A DNA stretch of 35,480 bases from Ferrovibrio sp. (GTDB taxonomy: Bacteria; Pseudomonadota; Alphaproteobacteria; Ferrovibrionales; Ferrovibrionaceae): NCBI RefSeq assembly GCF_002796975.1, contig NZ_PEKV01000012.1, positions 315,941 to 351,420 on the forward strand, written 5' to 3'. A model generated the notes under the pieces. The model was not told the DNA's origin and searched no databases. It was given only the letters and a program-made list of their open reading frames with translations. Positions 7,801 through 18,395 of the stretch are shown one piece after another; within the stretch, counting starts at the first letter, position 1; each line of letters opens with the position of its first letter. The position numbers and the translations under genes were made by a program.

Positions 7801-8610
7801 ATGGCCCGCCGCTCCCGTCCCTCCATCCTGCTGATCGGCCATGGCGCCATTGCCGCCGAGGTGCGCGCTGCCGCGCTCAGCACCGGGCTGTTCGATGTCG
7901 GCGCCGTGCTGGTGCGGCATGAAAAGGTCGGCAGCGTCGGCGCCGAACTGAACGGCTACAAGGTGATCGACAGCCTGGAAGAACTGGATTTCAAACCGGT
8001 GCTGGCGGCCGAATGCGCCAGCCATTCGGCGGTGCGGCAGCATGGTCCGGCGATTTTGCGGTTGGGCATCGATCTGGTGATCGCCTCGGTCGGCGCGCTG
8101 GGCGACGAGGCGCTGCATCGCGATCTGGAGGCGGCGGCGACCATCGGCGCTGCCAAGCTGATCCTGCCGGCCGGCGCCGTGCCGGGCATCGATGCGCTGA
8201 ATGCCGCCATGCTGGGCGGGCTGGAGCAGGTGTCCTACACCTCGCGCAAGCCGCCCGCCGCCTGGAAGGGCACGCCGGCCGAAGACCTGCTCGATCTCGA
8301 CAGTCTGGAGCGCCCGGCAACCTTCTATACCGGTACGGCGCGCGCCGCCGCCCGCAACTATCCGAAGAATGCCAATGTCGCGGCCACCGTGGCGCTGGCC
8401 GGTCTGGGCTTCGATGCCACCGAAGTGCGCCTGATCGCCGATCCGAGGGCCGGCAGGAATCTGCATGAGATCGAGGCCGTCGGCGCCTTCGGCCGGATGA
8501 ATCTCAGTATCGAAGGCCAGCCGCTGCCGTCGAATCCGAAAACCTCGTCGCTGGCCGCCTACAGCACGATCCGCGCCATCCTGAATCGCGTGCGGACCAC
8601 GGAAATCTAG
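7801..8610 (+). CDS. L-aspartate dehydrogenase
   Basis: The family (NadX/AspDH) oxidises L-aspartate to iminoaspartate/oxaloacetate with NAD(P); iminoaspartate can feed NAD synthesis. The protein (269 aa from this start) shows the Rossmann loop GHGAIA (residues 13-18), ECASHSAV, ASVGALGDEAL, PAGAVPGIDAL, RKPPAAW, and the long family block FYTGTARAAARNYPKNAN followed by VAATVALAGLGFDATEVRLI and LPSNPKTSSLAAYS. The ATG at 7801 fits the normal family N-terminus; ATG 7792 and a TTG at 7726 are in-frame alternatives, and no strong ribosome site separates them. It is followed after 17 bases by a small protein and an amidase, an apparent operon. Pairing with an amidase suggests amide or nitrogen metabolism rather than NAD synthesis, but that is inference. 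Confidence 0.88.
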   Translation: MARRSRPSILLIGHGAIAAEVRAAALSTGLFDVGAVLVRHEKVGSVGAELNGYKVIDSLEELDFKPVLAAECASHSAVRQHGPAILRLGIDLVIASVGALGDEALHRDLEAAATIGAAKLILPAGAVPGIDALNAAMLGGLEQVSYTSRKPPAAWKGTPAEDLLDLDSLERPATFYTGTARAAARNYPKNANVAATVALAGLGFDATEVRLIADPRAGRNLHEIEAVGAFGRMNLSIEGQPLPSNPKTSSLAAYSTIRAILNRVRTTEI

Positions 8611-8627
8611 AGGGGAAGCCCGTCGTC

Positions 8628-8894
8628 ATGAAGAAGTCTGCCAAAAAGGCGAATGTCACGCCGCTCACGCCGCCGGCCAAAGCGGTCGCCGCGCTGCCGC
8701 CGCCGCTGATCGCCGGCATGTTCGCCGAAGCCGGTGTGTTGCTGCGGCCGGGCCGCGCCGACACGATTGCAGCCACCCTGGGTACGGCGCTGGCGAAATT
8801 CCGCGAGCAGTCGGTACGTCTGCCGCTGGAGCGCGAGCCGGGTCTGTTTCCGGTGCTTGTCGCCGAGGCGAAGAAGAAGGCGAAGCGGAAATGA
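8628..8894 (+). CDS. small amidase-companion protein (DUF4089-like)
   Basis: This 88-residue protein has Lys-rich ends (MKKSAKKANV at the start, EAKKKAKRK at the end). Its core is PPLIAGMFAEAGVLLRPGRA followed by DTIAATLGTALAKFREQSVRL. The core resembles the small helical proteins (DUF4089 type) often encoded just before amidase-signature enzymes, with the pattern of a helix, a P-x-R turn and a second helix. Its stop overlaps the amidase start in an ATGA, so the two are translationally coupled. By analogy with GatC beside GatA it may be an accessory subunit; this is inference. AGGGGAAG lies about 10 bases before the ATG. Confidence 0.65.
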   Translation: MKKSAKKANVTPLTPPAKAVAALPPPLIAGMFAEAGVLLRPGRADTIAATLGTALAKFREQSVRLPLEREPGLFPVLVAEAKKKAKRK

Positions 8895-10333
8895 AGAAGA
8901 AAGCCGTGACGAAGACAAAGGCGCCTGCCGCCGATCCGGCGCTGATGGGCCTGGCCGAAGCGGCGCGCGCCGTAGCGCAGGGCAAGGTGACCTCGCAGGC
9001 ATTGACGGAAGCCTGCCTCGCCCGGATCGCGAAGTGGCAGCCGCGCGTGAATGCGTTTCTCCAGATCGAGGCCGACGCGGCATTGAAGGCCGCCAAGGCC
9101 GTGGATCGCGCGCGCAAGCGTGGGGCTGCGCTGGGTCGTCTGGCCGGCGTGCCGCTGGCGCATAAGGACATGTTCTATCGTGCCGGCAAGCAGTCCAGTT
9201 GCGGTTCGGCGATCCGCCGGCACTGGAAGGCGACCGAGACCGCCACGGCTTTGCAGCGGCTCGATGCAGAAGGCGCGCTCGATCTCGGCCGTCTCAACAT
9301 GGCGGAATTCGCCTTCAATCCGACCGGCCATAACGTGCATTACGGCCATGCGCGCAATCCGTGGAATACCGACCGCATCACCGGCGGCTCGTCCAGCGGT
9401 TCGGCGGCTGCTGTAGCGGCGCGCATGGTGTTCGGTGCGCTGGGTTCCGATACCGGCGGCTCGGTCCGCCAGCCGTCGCACTACTGCGCCTTGGTCGGTA
9501 TGAAACCGACCTGGGGCCGCGTCAGCCGCGCCCATGCCATGCCGCTGAGTTATTCGCTCGACACCATCGGCCCGATGACGCGCCGGGTCGAGGACAACGC
9601 ACTGCTGATGGAGATTCTCGCCGGCGCCGATCCGCTCGATCCAACCAGCAGTCGTGAGCCGGTCGGGCAGTATGTCGCCGCCGCGAAATCCGGCAACGTG
9701 CGCGGGCTGAAGCTCGCCGTGCCGCGCCGCTATTTCTGGGACAAGCTGAATAAGCCGAGCGCCGAATGCCTTGAGGCTGCGCTGAAGACGTTCTCGAAGC
9801 TGGGTGTGAAGATCGTCGAGATCGCGCCGCCCGACATGGAGGCCATCGCGGCGGCCTGCATGGTGATGGTCTCGGCCGAGACGGCGGCCCTGCATGCGCC
9901 CTGGATGCGCACGCGGCCGCATCTCTACGGCGATCTGGCGCGGATGCGGCTGGAGAATGGTCTGGCGCTCAGCGCGGTGGATTACATCGATTCGCAGCGC
10001 TGGCGCGGCGAGGCGATTGCCGCCTTCCTCACATCCATGGGCGATGCCGATGCGGTCTTTGCCCCGGTGGCGGACCGTACGGCACCCGGCATCGACGAAA
10101 CCGATACGGCCGGCCGGCCGCAGGCCGGCAAGATCGTCGCCACGCTCACGCGCCTGAACCGGCCGATCAATTATCTGGGCCTGCCGTCGCTGGCGGTGCC
10201 GGCCGGATTCGTGCGCGGGAAAATGCCGTGCGGCTTCCAGCTGATCGGCCGGCCATTCGCGGAGGCGATGCTGTATCGCTTCGGCGGCGCCTATGAAGCA
10301 GCGCAGCCGGTGTATCAGATCGCGCCGGTGTGA
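8891..10333 (+). CDS. amidase-signature family hydrolase
   Basis: This 480-residue enzyme hydrolyses a carboxamide to acid and ammonia; the substrate is unknown. The Ser-cisSer-Lys triad is clear: Lys92 (LAHKD), Ser167 (ITGGSSSGS) and Ser191 (GSDTGGSVRQP), with the standard 75 and 24 residue spacings. The gene is coupled by ATGA to the small companion protein and lies in one run with aspartate dehydrogenase. It is not the tRNA amidotransferase GatA by context, as no gatB is present. The first 15 residues are Lys-rich and probably a flexible extension. It ends three bases from the convergent pobA stop. Confidence 0.9.
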   Translation: MKKKAVTKTKAPAADPALMGLAEAARAVAQGKVTSQALTEACLARIAKWQPRVNAFLQIEADAALKAAKAVDRARKRGAALGRLAGVPLAHKDMFYRAGKQSSCGSAIRRHWKATETATALQRLDAEGALDLGRLNMAEFAFNPTGHNVHYGHARNPWNTDRITGGSSSGSAAAVAARMVFGALGSDTGGSVRQPSHYCALVGMKPTWGRVSRAHAMPLSYSLDTIGPMTRRVEDNALLMEILAGADPLDPTSSREPVGQYVAAAKSGNVRGLKLAVPRRYFWDKLNKPSAECLEAALKTFSKLGVKIVEIAPPDMEAIAAACMVMVSAETAALHAPWMRTRPHLYGDLARMRLENGLALSAVDYIDSQRWRGEAIAAFLTSMGDADAVFAPVADRTAPGIDETDTAGRPQAGKIVATLTRLNRPINYLGLPSLAVPAGFVRGKMPCGFQLIGRPFAEAMLYRFGGAYEAAQPVYQIAPV

Positions 10334-10336
10334 GTG

Positions 10337-12576
<2,240 letters not shown>

Positions 12577-12672
12577 CGCTGCGTCATGCCGTGCGGGCAG
12601 CCTTGCACTGCGGCAGACCTGTTATAATCTGAAGAAAATACGCCAAGAGAGTGGCGGACCGGGAGCGAGACC

Positions 12673-13878
12673 ATGGACCTGAATTTCACCGCCGACGAAC
12701 TGAAATTCCGCGACGATGTGCGCGGTTTCATCGCCGAGAAATTCGACGCTGAAATGCGCGCGGCGATGTCGCGCACGCGCACCGGCTATATCGCCAAGCA
12801 TCTGCATATCCGCTGGCAGAAAGCACTGAACGAGCGCGGCTGGGCGGCGCCGAACTGGCCGAAGGAACATGGCGGCCCGGGCTGGACGCCGACGCAGCGC
12901 TATATCTTCGAGCAGGAGATGGGCACCGCCGGCGCGCCTATCGTGGTGCCCTTCGGTCCGCGCATGCTGGCGCCGGTGATCATGAAATTCGGCACCGAGG
13001 CGCAGAAGCAGAAGTATCTGCCCGATATTCTCGCTGCCAATGTCTGGTGGTGCCAGGGTTATTCCGAACCGGGCTCGGGCTCCGATCTTGCCAGCCTGCA
13101 GATGAAGGCCGAAGACAAGGGAGATCACTTCCTCTGCAACGGCAGCAAGATCTGGACCTCCGAGGCCCAGCATGCCGATCTGATCTTCTGTCTGGTGCGT
13201 ACGGCACAGACCAAGAAGCCGCAGGAGGGCATCTCATTCCTGCTGATCGACATGAAGTCGCCGGGCGTCACGGTTACGCCGATCGTGACCATCGACGAAG
13301 CCGCGCCGGGCATGCAGGAAGTCAACCAGGTGTTCTTCGACGACGTGAAGGTGCCGAAGGAGAATCTGGTCGGCGAGTTGAACCAGGGCTGGACCTGCGC
13401 GAAATACCTGCTCGAATTCGAGCGCGGCAATGCTTATTCCGGCCATCTCAAGCGCCACCTGTCGCATCTGAAGAAAATCGCCAAAGCGGAAATGGCCGGT
13501 CAGCGACCGCTGATGCAGGATCCGGATTTCGCCGCCAAGCTGGCCGAATGCGAAATGCAGATCATGGGCATGGAGATGCTGGAGCTGCGCGTGCTGGGCG
13601 GCACCAGGAGCGGCCAGAATCTCGGCGCGGCCTCGTCCATGCTGAAGACGCGCGGCACCGAACTGCAGCAGATGGTCAGCGAACTCTCGGCGGAGGCCAT
13701 CGGCTATTACGCGGCGCCTTACACGGCGCTGGTCGAAGGTCAGAACGAGCCTGGTGTCGGGCCTGATTACGCCGACGGTGCAGCCGCGCGCTATCTCAAC
13801 ATGCGCAAGGTTACGATCTATGCCGGATCGAACGAAATCCAGCGCAATATCATGTCCAAGCTGATCCTCGGCCTCTGA
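12673..13878 (+). CDS. acyl-CoA dehydrogenase
   Basis: This FAD enzyme introduces a double bond next to a CoA thioester, passing electrons to ETF. The protein has 401 residues. It shows the family motifs YSEPGSGSDLASLQ (FAD/substrate loop, about residues 137-150), ICNGSKIWTS-type strand (LCNGSKIWTSEAQHAD) and the C-terminal YAGSNEIQRNIMSKLIL. The N-terminal helical domain starts MDLNFTADELKFRDDVR. GGGAGCGAGACC precedes the ATG. No paralogue or CoA ligase is adjacent, so the substrate is unknown; the aromatic setting suggests a side-chain or ring-derived acyl-CoA. TATAAT at 12623-12628 is a possible -10, but the only -35-like TTGCAC is 14 bases away. Confidence 0.93.
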   Translation: MDLNFTADELKFRDDVRGFIAEKFDAEMRAAMSRTRTGYIAKHLHIRWQKALNERGWAAPNWPKEHGGPGWTPTQRYIFEQEMGTAGAPIVVPFGPRMLAPVIMKFGTEAQKQKYLPDILAANVWWCQGYSEPGSGSDLASLQMKAEDKGDHFLCNGSKIWTSEAQHADLIFCLVRTAQTKKPQEGISFLLIDMKSPGVTVTPIVTIDEAAPGMQEVNQVFFDDVKVPKENLVGELNQGWTCAKYLLEFERGNAYSGHLKRHLSHLKKIAKAEMAGQRPLMQDPDFAAKLAECEMQIMGMEMLELRVLGGTRSGQNLGAASSMLKTRGTELQQMVSELSAEAIGYYAAPYTALVEGQNEPGVGPDYADGAAARYLNMRKVTIYAGSNEIQRNIMSKLILGL

Positions 13879-13881
13879 CCG

Positions 13882-15297
13882 TCAATTGAAGCCGGGCGGC
13901 CAGCGGTCCGCCCAGGGCGCCTGCGTTTCGTAACGCCGGCCCAGCGCCAGCAGCATCGCATCGCGGCCATAGCCGCCGATCAGCTGAAAACCGACTGGCA
14001 TGCCATTGGCATCGAGATCGGCCGGCAGGCCAAGACCGGGCAGGCCGGCGAGGTTGGTCCAGCCGGTATAGATGGCATGGGCGCGCGGGCTGGCGGGCTT
14101 GCCGTCGATCGTCTCGGGAAACACCTTGTCCCTGGCCCAGGGCTGCGCGGCGACAGCCGGCGTCAGGATCGCATCCCATTGCGCGAAGAAGCCCGCCATC
14201 TGGCGACGCAGCCTGGTGGTGTAGTTCAGCGCGGAGAGATAGTCGCTGCCGCTGACTGACTTCGCCATCTCATACATCGGCAGCAGAGCGGGAGTGATGC
14301 GCTCCGGGCCGCCCAGCTTGTCGACGATCATCGCAAGGCCGGCCGGCATCATGGTGGCCAGCGCTGCTGCCGCATCGTCGATATCGAAGGGCATCGGACC
14401 GGTTTCGATGGCGCAGCCCGCGCTCTCCAGCACCTTGGCGACACGATCCGTGGCGGCGACGATCTCCGGCTCGACCGGATGCTCGTTGAAACGCGGCAGG
14501 TAAAGGATGCGCGCCCGGGCCGGGCAATGATGCGTCTCATCCATCGTCACGGCAGCCTGGAAGGCGAGCGAATGCCGGTCGCGCGCATCAGGTGCCGAGA
14601 CCGCGCATAAGGTAAGCGCGACATCTTCGACTGTGCGGCCGAACAGGCCGAGGACTTCGATATCGTTGTAGATCTCGGCAAAGCCGCCATTCCGCGCGAT
14701 CCGCCCGATGCTGGGCTTCAGGCCGACGAGGCCGGTATAGCCTGCCGGACGGCGCGTCGAGCCGCCGCCGTCAGTCCCAAATGCAATCGGTCCGAAACCG
14801 GCCGCAACGGCAGAGACCGCGCCGCCGCTGGAGCCGCCGGGTGTCAGATCGGGATTCCACGGATTGCCGGTGGAGCCGAACAGCAGGTTATGCGTGTAAC
14901 CCTGCACGGTGAATTCCGGCACGTTGGTTTTGCCCAGCAGCACCGCACCGGCCTCGCGCAGGCGCGCCACCGGCAGTTCATCGGCCGGTGGTTTGTTGGT
15001 CTTGAGCAACTGGCTACCCCAGGTGGCCGGCATGCCGCCGACCACGAGACTGTCCTTGATCGTGGCCGGTACGCCGTCCAGCGGGCCATAGGGGTTCCCA
15101 TTGCGATAGCGTGCCGCGCTTTCCTCGGCAGCGCGCATCGCACCATTCGCATCGACATGCACAACGGCGTTGAGCTTCGGGTTCAGGGTGACAATGCGGT
15201 CCAGGATCGTGCGGGTGACAGTCACAGGCGACAGTCTGCCGCTGGAATAGGCCCTGTGCAGATCGGTGGCGCTCATGCGCCAGACGGGTTCGGTCAT
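13882..15297 (-). CDS. amidase-signature family hydrolase
   Basis: A second, only distantly related amidase (471 aa). The triad is Lys81 (VPATIKDS), Ser156 (TPGGSSGG) and Ser180 (GTDGGGSTRRP), at the standard spacings of 75 and 24. The start at 15297 was chosen because GGGGAA lies five bases upstream; an upstream ATG at 15315 is possible. It lacks a signal peptide. It is convergent with the acyl-CoA dehydrogenase (three bases between stops) and divergent from vanA. Its position suggests a role in releasing an aromatic acid from an amide, which is inference; indoleacetamide-type hydrolases belong to the same superfamily. Confidence 0.9.
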   Translation of the reverse strand: MTEPVWRMSATDLHRAYSSGRLSPVTVTRTILDRIVTLNPKLNAVVHVDANGAMRAAEESAARYRNGNPYGPLDGVPATIKDSLVVGGMPATWGSQLLKTNKPPADELPVARLREAGAVLLGKTNVPEFTVQGYTHNLLFGSTGNPWNPDLTPGGSSGGAVSAVAAGFGPIAFGTDGGGSTRRPAGYTGLVGLKPSIGRIARNGGFAEIYNDIEVLGLFGRTVEDVALTLCAVSAPDARDRHSLAFQAAVTMDETHHCPARARILYLPRFNEHPVEPEIVAATDRVAKVLESAGCAIETGPMPFDIDDAAAALATMMPAGLAMIVDKLGGPERITPALLPMYEMAKSVSGSDYLSALNYTTRLRRQMAGFFAQWDAILTPAVAAQPWARDKVFPETIDGKPASPRAHAIYTGWTNLAGLPGLGLPADLDANGMPVGFQLIGGYGRDAMLLALGRRYETQAPWADRWPPGFN

Positions 15298-15433
15298 CAC
15301 GTTTCCCCTTTGCATCCTTCATTACGGATTGCTCCGGGGTTGGGCAATAACCGGCACCAGGGGGGAGTATCTGTATCCCGGAATGGCCAATGCTTAAGAA
15401 CATAAGGCGAAAATTTGCCGATATGCACGACTC

Positions 15434-15447
15434 TATGTATACAATTG
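15434..15447. promoter_or_regulatory. candidate GntR (VanR) operator before vanA
   Basis: The perfect 8-base palindrome TGTATACA (15436-15443) is followed by ATTG. On the minus strand it reads CAATTGTATACATA, close to the ATTGNATNCAAT-like operators of FCD-type GntR regulators, including VanR. It lies 34 bases before the vanA start, between the divergent amidase and vanA, where a repressor would block vanA transcription. The palindrome is seen; the binding protein is inferred from the vanR gene two kilobases downstream. Confidence 0.5.
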
Positions 15448-15476
15448 AGCCAACAAAGGCTCAGAGGAAACCCGGG

Positions 15477-16556
15477 ATGGCCAGCAGCCAGCCTTTCACG
15501 ATGGATCGCGATGCCACGCCCTGGCCATTCAATGCCTGGTATGCCGCGGCCTGGGATCATGAGGTGAAGCGTAGCCTGCTGGCGCGCACGGTCTGCGGCG
15601 AGCAGCTGGTCTTCTACCGCCAGCCCGATGGTCGCGTGGTGGCACTGCAGGATGCCTGCTGGCACCGACTGCTGCCGTTGTCGAAAGGCCATCTGCAGGA
15701 CGATGGCAGCCTGGTCTGCGGTTACCACGGACTGGTCTATGACGCACGCGGCCGCTGCACGCATATGCCGTCGCAGGAGATCATCAATCCGTCTGCCTGC
15801 GTGCGCAGCTATCCGGTGGTGGAGCGTCATCGCTTCGTCTGGATCTGGATGGGCGATCCTGCTCTGGCCGATCCAGCCAGCATTCCCGACCTGCACTGGA
15901 ACCGCGATCCGGCCTGGGCGGGAGACGGTGAGCTGATCGCCGTGGATTGCGATTACCGCCTGGTGGTCGACAACCTGATGGACCTGACGCACGAGACTTT
16001 CGTGCATGGCTCCAGCATCGGCAATCGCGCGGTGGCCGAGGCGCCGTTCGAGGTGACGCATGGCGACCGCTTCGCCACGGTGACGCGCTGGATGCGCGAT
16101 ATCGAAGCGCCGCCCTTCTGGGCCAAACAACTCGGCAAGCCCGACCGGGTCGATCGCTGGCAGATCATCCGCTTCGAGGCGCCGTGTACGGTGATCATCG
16201 ATGTTGGCGTGGCGCCGACCGGGACCGGCGCGCCAGAAGGCGACCGCAGCCAGGGCGTCAACGGCTATGTGCTCAACACGATCACGCCGTCCACAGCCAA
16301 TACCTGCCTGTATTTCTGGGCCTTCGTGCGCAATTACCGGCTGGAAGAGCAGAGCCTGACCACCGAACTGCGCCAGGGTGTCTCCGGCATCTTCCGCGAA
16401 GACGAGATCATCCTGGAGGCGCAGCAGAAAGCCATCGAGGCGCATCCCGGCAAGCTGTTCTACAACCTGAACATCGATGCCGGTTCGATGTGGGCCCGGC
16501 GCAAGCTGGATCGCATGATCGCCGCTGAGCGCGGCATCGCAGAGGCGGCCGAGTAA
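15477..16556 (+). CDS. vanA: vanillate O-demethylase oxygenase subunit
   Basis: VanA is the terminal oxygenase that demethylates vanillate to protocatechuate and formaldehyde, using electrons from VanB. The protein has 359 residues. The Rieske centre is C61-x-H63 and C81-x2-H84 (ACWHRLLPL, CGYHGLVYD). The mononuclear iron site is DNLMDLTHETFVH with Asp169, His172 and His177. The start ATG at 15477 has AGAGGA eight bases upstream. An in-frame ATG at 15390 would place the operator inside the gene and was rejected. Its stop overlaps the vanR start (TAATG). Related Rieske demethylases act on other methoxyaromatics, so vanillate is the likely rather than proven substrate. Confidence 0.92.
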   Translation: MASSQPFTMDRDATPWPFNAWYAAAWDHEVKRSLLARTVCGEQLVFYRQPDGRVVALQDACWHRLLPLSKGHLQDDGSLVCGYHGLVYDARGRCTHMPSQEIINPSACVRSYPVVERHRFVWIWMGDPALADPASIPDLHWNRDPAWAGDGELIAVDCDYRLVVDNLMDLTHETFVHGSSIGNRAVAEAPFEVTHGDRFATVTRWMRDIEAPPFWAKQLGKPDRVDRWQIIRFEAPCTVIIDVGVAPTGTGAPEGDRSQGVNGYVLNTITPSTANTCLYFWAFVRNYRLEEQSLTTELRQGVSGIFREDEIILEAQQKAIEAHPGKLFYNLNIDAGSMWARRKLDRMIAAERGIAEAAE

Positions 16557-17272
16557 TGTCGCAATCGCTCAAGACCATTCTGTCCCTGCGCGAGCTGATC
16601 CTCAGCGGCGAGCTGAAGCCGGGCGAGCGTCTGTCGGAACTCGCCATCGTCGATCGCCTCGGCGTGTCGCGTACGCCGGTCCGCACCGCGCTGCTGCGGC
16701 TGGAGGAAGAGGGCTTGCTGGAGGCGATCCCGTCGGGTGGCTATGCTGTGCGGCATTTTTCCGAAGCCGACATCTTCGATGCGATTGAAACGCGCGGCAC
16801 TCTGGAAGGCCTGGCAGCGCGGCTGGCCGCCGAACGCGGGCCCAGCCCGGGTCAGATTGCCGAAATCAGAGGCTGCCTGCGCAAGCTGGATATCCTTGTG
16901 CAGCATGAAATCGCCACGGATACCTTTTCGGCCTATGTCGAACTGAACGAGCGCTTCCACCAGCTGCTGGTCGGCATGGCCGGCAGCCGGGTCGTGGCAC
17001 GCCAGATCGAGCGTGCTGTGGCGCTGCCCTTTGCCTCGCCGAGTGCCTTTGTCGAGGTGCAGGCAGTGCTGCCGGAATCGCGCGCCATCCTGCTGGTGGC
17101 GCAGGAGCAGCATCGCAGCGTGGTGGAAGCCATCGAGCGACGCGAGGGCGCGCGCGCCGAGGCGCTGATGCGCGAACATTCCCGCGTGGCGCATCGCAAC
17201 CTGGTGATGGCGCTGGAACACCAGAATGCCCATGACCTGGTGCCGGGCATGGCGCTGATCCGGCAGGCCTGA
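16556..17272 (+). CDS. vanR: GntR/FCD-family regulator
   Basis: This 238-residue regulator has an N-terminal winged helix (about 5-70: LRELILSGELKPGERLSE, LGVSRTPVRTALLRLEEEGLL) and a C-terminal all-helical FCD effector domain (about 80-220). The FCD metal/ligand positions include the E-x-x-E-x-x-A pattern (IETRGTLEGLAARLA), NERFHQLL and HRSVVEAI. The gene overlaps vanA by one base in TAATG and is followed two bases later by vanB, so all three are cotranslated. In known systems VanR represses vanAB and is released by vanillate; that role is inferred from position and family. Confidence 0.88.
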   Translation: MSQSLKTILSLRELILSGELKPGERLSELAIVDRLGVSRTPVRTALLRLEEEGLLEAIPSGGYAVRHFSEADIFDAIETRGTLEGLAARLAAERGPSPGQIAEIRGCLRKLDILVQHEIATDTFSAYVELNERFHQLLVGMAGSRVVARQIERAVALPFASPSAFVEVQAVLPESRAILLVAQEQHRSVVEAIERREGARAEALMREHSRVAHRNLVMALEHQNAHDLVPGMALIRQA

Positions 17273-17273
17273 A

Positions 17274-18251
17274 ATGCACGACCACAATGACTGGATGGAC
17301 GCTGAACTGATCGTGACCCGCGACTATGGGCCGGATATCCGTCTGTTCGAGATCGCGCCTGCCGGCGGCGTCGTGACCTATGAGCCGGGCAGTCATATCA
17401 ATATCACCGTCGATATCGGCGGGCAGGCGGATGTGCGGTCTTACTCTCTGGTCGGCCTGCCGCGCCGCAGCGTCTATCGCATCGCCGTCCGGCGCGTGCA
17501 GCCGAGCCGGGGCGGGTCCGCCTGGCTGCACAACCTGCTGCCGGGAGCAAAACTGCGGATCACGTCTCCGCGGAACCATTTTCCGTTGCAGCATGGCGCT
17601 TCCAGCTATCTGCTGATCGCCGGTGGCATCGGCATCACGCCACTATTGGGCATGGCGCAGGCACTGCAGCAGCGCGGCGCCGACATACGACTGCTGTATG
17701 CCGCGCGCCGCCGGCGCGATCTGGCTCTGGCACCAGAAATTGAGGCGGCTCTGGGCGAGCGTGTATCCTTCTTCATTTCGGAAGACGGCAACCGCCTTGA
17801 TCTGCAGGCGGCATTGTCGGGTTTCCCGGCAGATGGCGACATCTACTTCTGCGGGCCTGCCCGCATGCTGCAGGGCCTGCGCGAGGCGATGGCGGCGCTG
17901 GGCCGGCCGCAGGGCAGCCTGCGCTTCGAGACATTCGGCAGCGGCGGGCTGCAGCCTGAGGAATCCTTCTGGGTCCGTATTCCCCGTCTGGGTGTGGAAG
18001 TGACGGTACCGCCCGGTTGCTCGATGCTCGATGCACTGGAAACCGCCGGCGTCGAAGTGATGTCGGAATGCCGGCGCGGCGAATGCGGTCTCTGTACGGT
18101 CGATGTCATGGCCCTGGAGGGCGCGATCGATCATCGCGACGTCTTCCTGAGCGATCATCAGAAACGCGAGAACAGCCGTATCTGTGCCTGTGTCTCCCGT
18201 GCCGTCCATGGCGGTCTTGTGATCGACACGGCCTGGCGCGCGGACCAATGA
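17274..18251 (+). CDS. vanB: vanillate O-demethylase reductase subunit
   Basis: VanB passes electrons from NAD(P)H through FMN and a plant-type iron-sulfur cluster to VanA. The 325-residue protein has an FMN-binding domain (RSYSLVGLP, about residues 58-66), an NAD domain (IAGGIGITPLLGMA, about 114-127; YFCGPARML) and a C-terminal [2Fe-2S] ferredoxin domain with C266-x4-C271-x2-C274 and C304. The domain order is that of phthalate-dioxygenase-type reductases. It starts one base after the vanR stop. Separation of vanB from vanA by the regulator gene is unusual. Confidence 0.92.
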   Translation: MHDHNDWMDAELIVTRDYGPDIRLFEIAPAGGVVTYEPGSHINITVDIGGQADVRSYSLVGLPRRSVYRIAVRRVQPSRGGSAWLHNLLPGAKLRITSPRNHFPLQHGASSYLLIAGGIGITPLLGMAQALQQRGADIRLLYAARRRRDLALAPEIEAALGERVSFFISEDGNRLDLQAALSGFPADGDIYFCGPARMLQGLREAMAALGRPQGSLRFETFGSGGLQPEESFWVRIPRLGVEVTVPPGCSMLDALETAGVEVMSECRRGECGLCTVDVMALEGAIDHRDVFLSDHQKRENSRICACVSRAVHGGLVIDTAWRADQ

Positions 18252-18367
18252 AAAGGGTTCACTCTCAGTAAAGTCGGTCAGATTCCCCTTGCTTCTTTTT
18301 GCGGTTTCGCCAAAGTCCCGGAAACACAGCTGATGACGCATCTGTATGTGCGAATAGCGGACGCGTT

Positions 18368-18388
18368 TATAATAATGAAAACGGAGGA
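18368..18388 (+). promoter_or_regulatory. -10 element and ribosome site of livK
   Basis: TATAAT at 18368-18373 lies 22 bases before the livK ATG at 18396, and GGAGGA at 18383-18388 is a near-perfect Shine-Dalgarno. No good -35 was seen at the expected place, so an activator may be needed. It lies in the 144-base gap between vanB and livK. Confidence 0.5.
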
Positions 18389-18395
18389 AACGTTG

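Noticed and set aside
8504..9922. Minus-strand 472-residue frame opposite the amidase
   Set aside because: Arg/His/Gly-rich composition of an antisense shadow in high-GC DNA. The plus strand carries a complete amidase triad.
12603..12628. TTGCAC/TATAAT promoter before the acyl-CoA dehydrogenase
   Set aside because: The spacer is only 14 bases, too short for a normal sigma-70 promoter. Only the -10 may be real.
15390..15476. N-terminal extension of vanA from the ATG at 15390
   Set aside because: It would place the candidate operator inside the gene, and the extension (MLKNIRRKFADMHDS) is unlike the family; AGAGGA supports 15477.
15297..16445. Minus-strand 382-residue frame opposite vanA
   Set aside because: No recognisable protein; the plus strand has Rieske and iron-site motifs.
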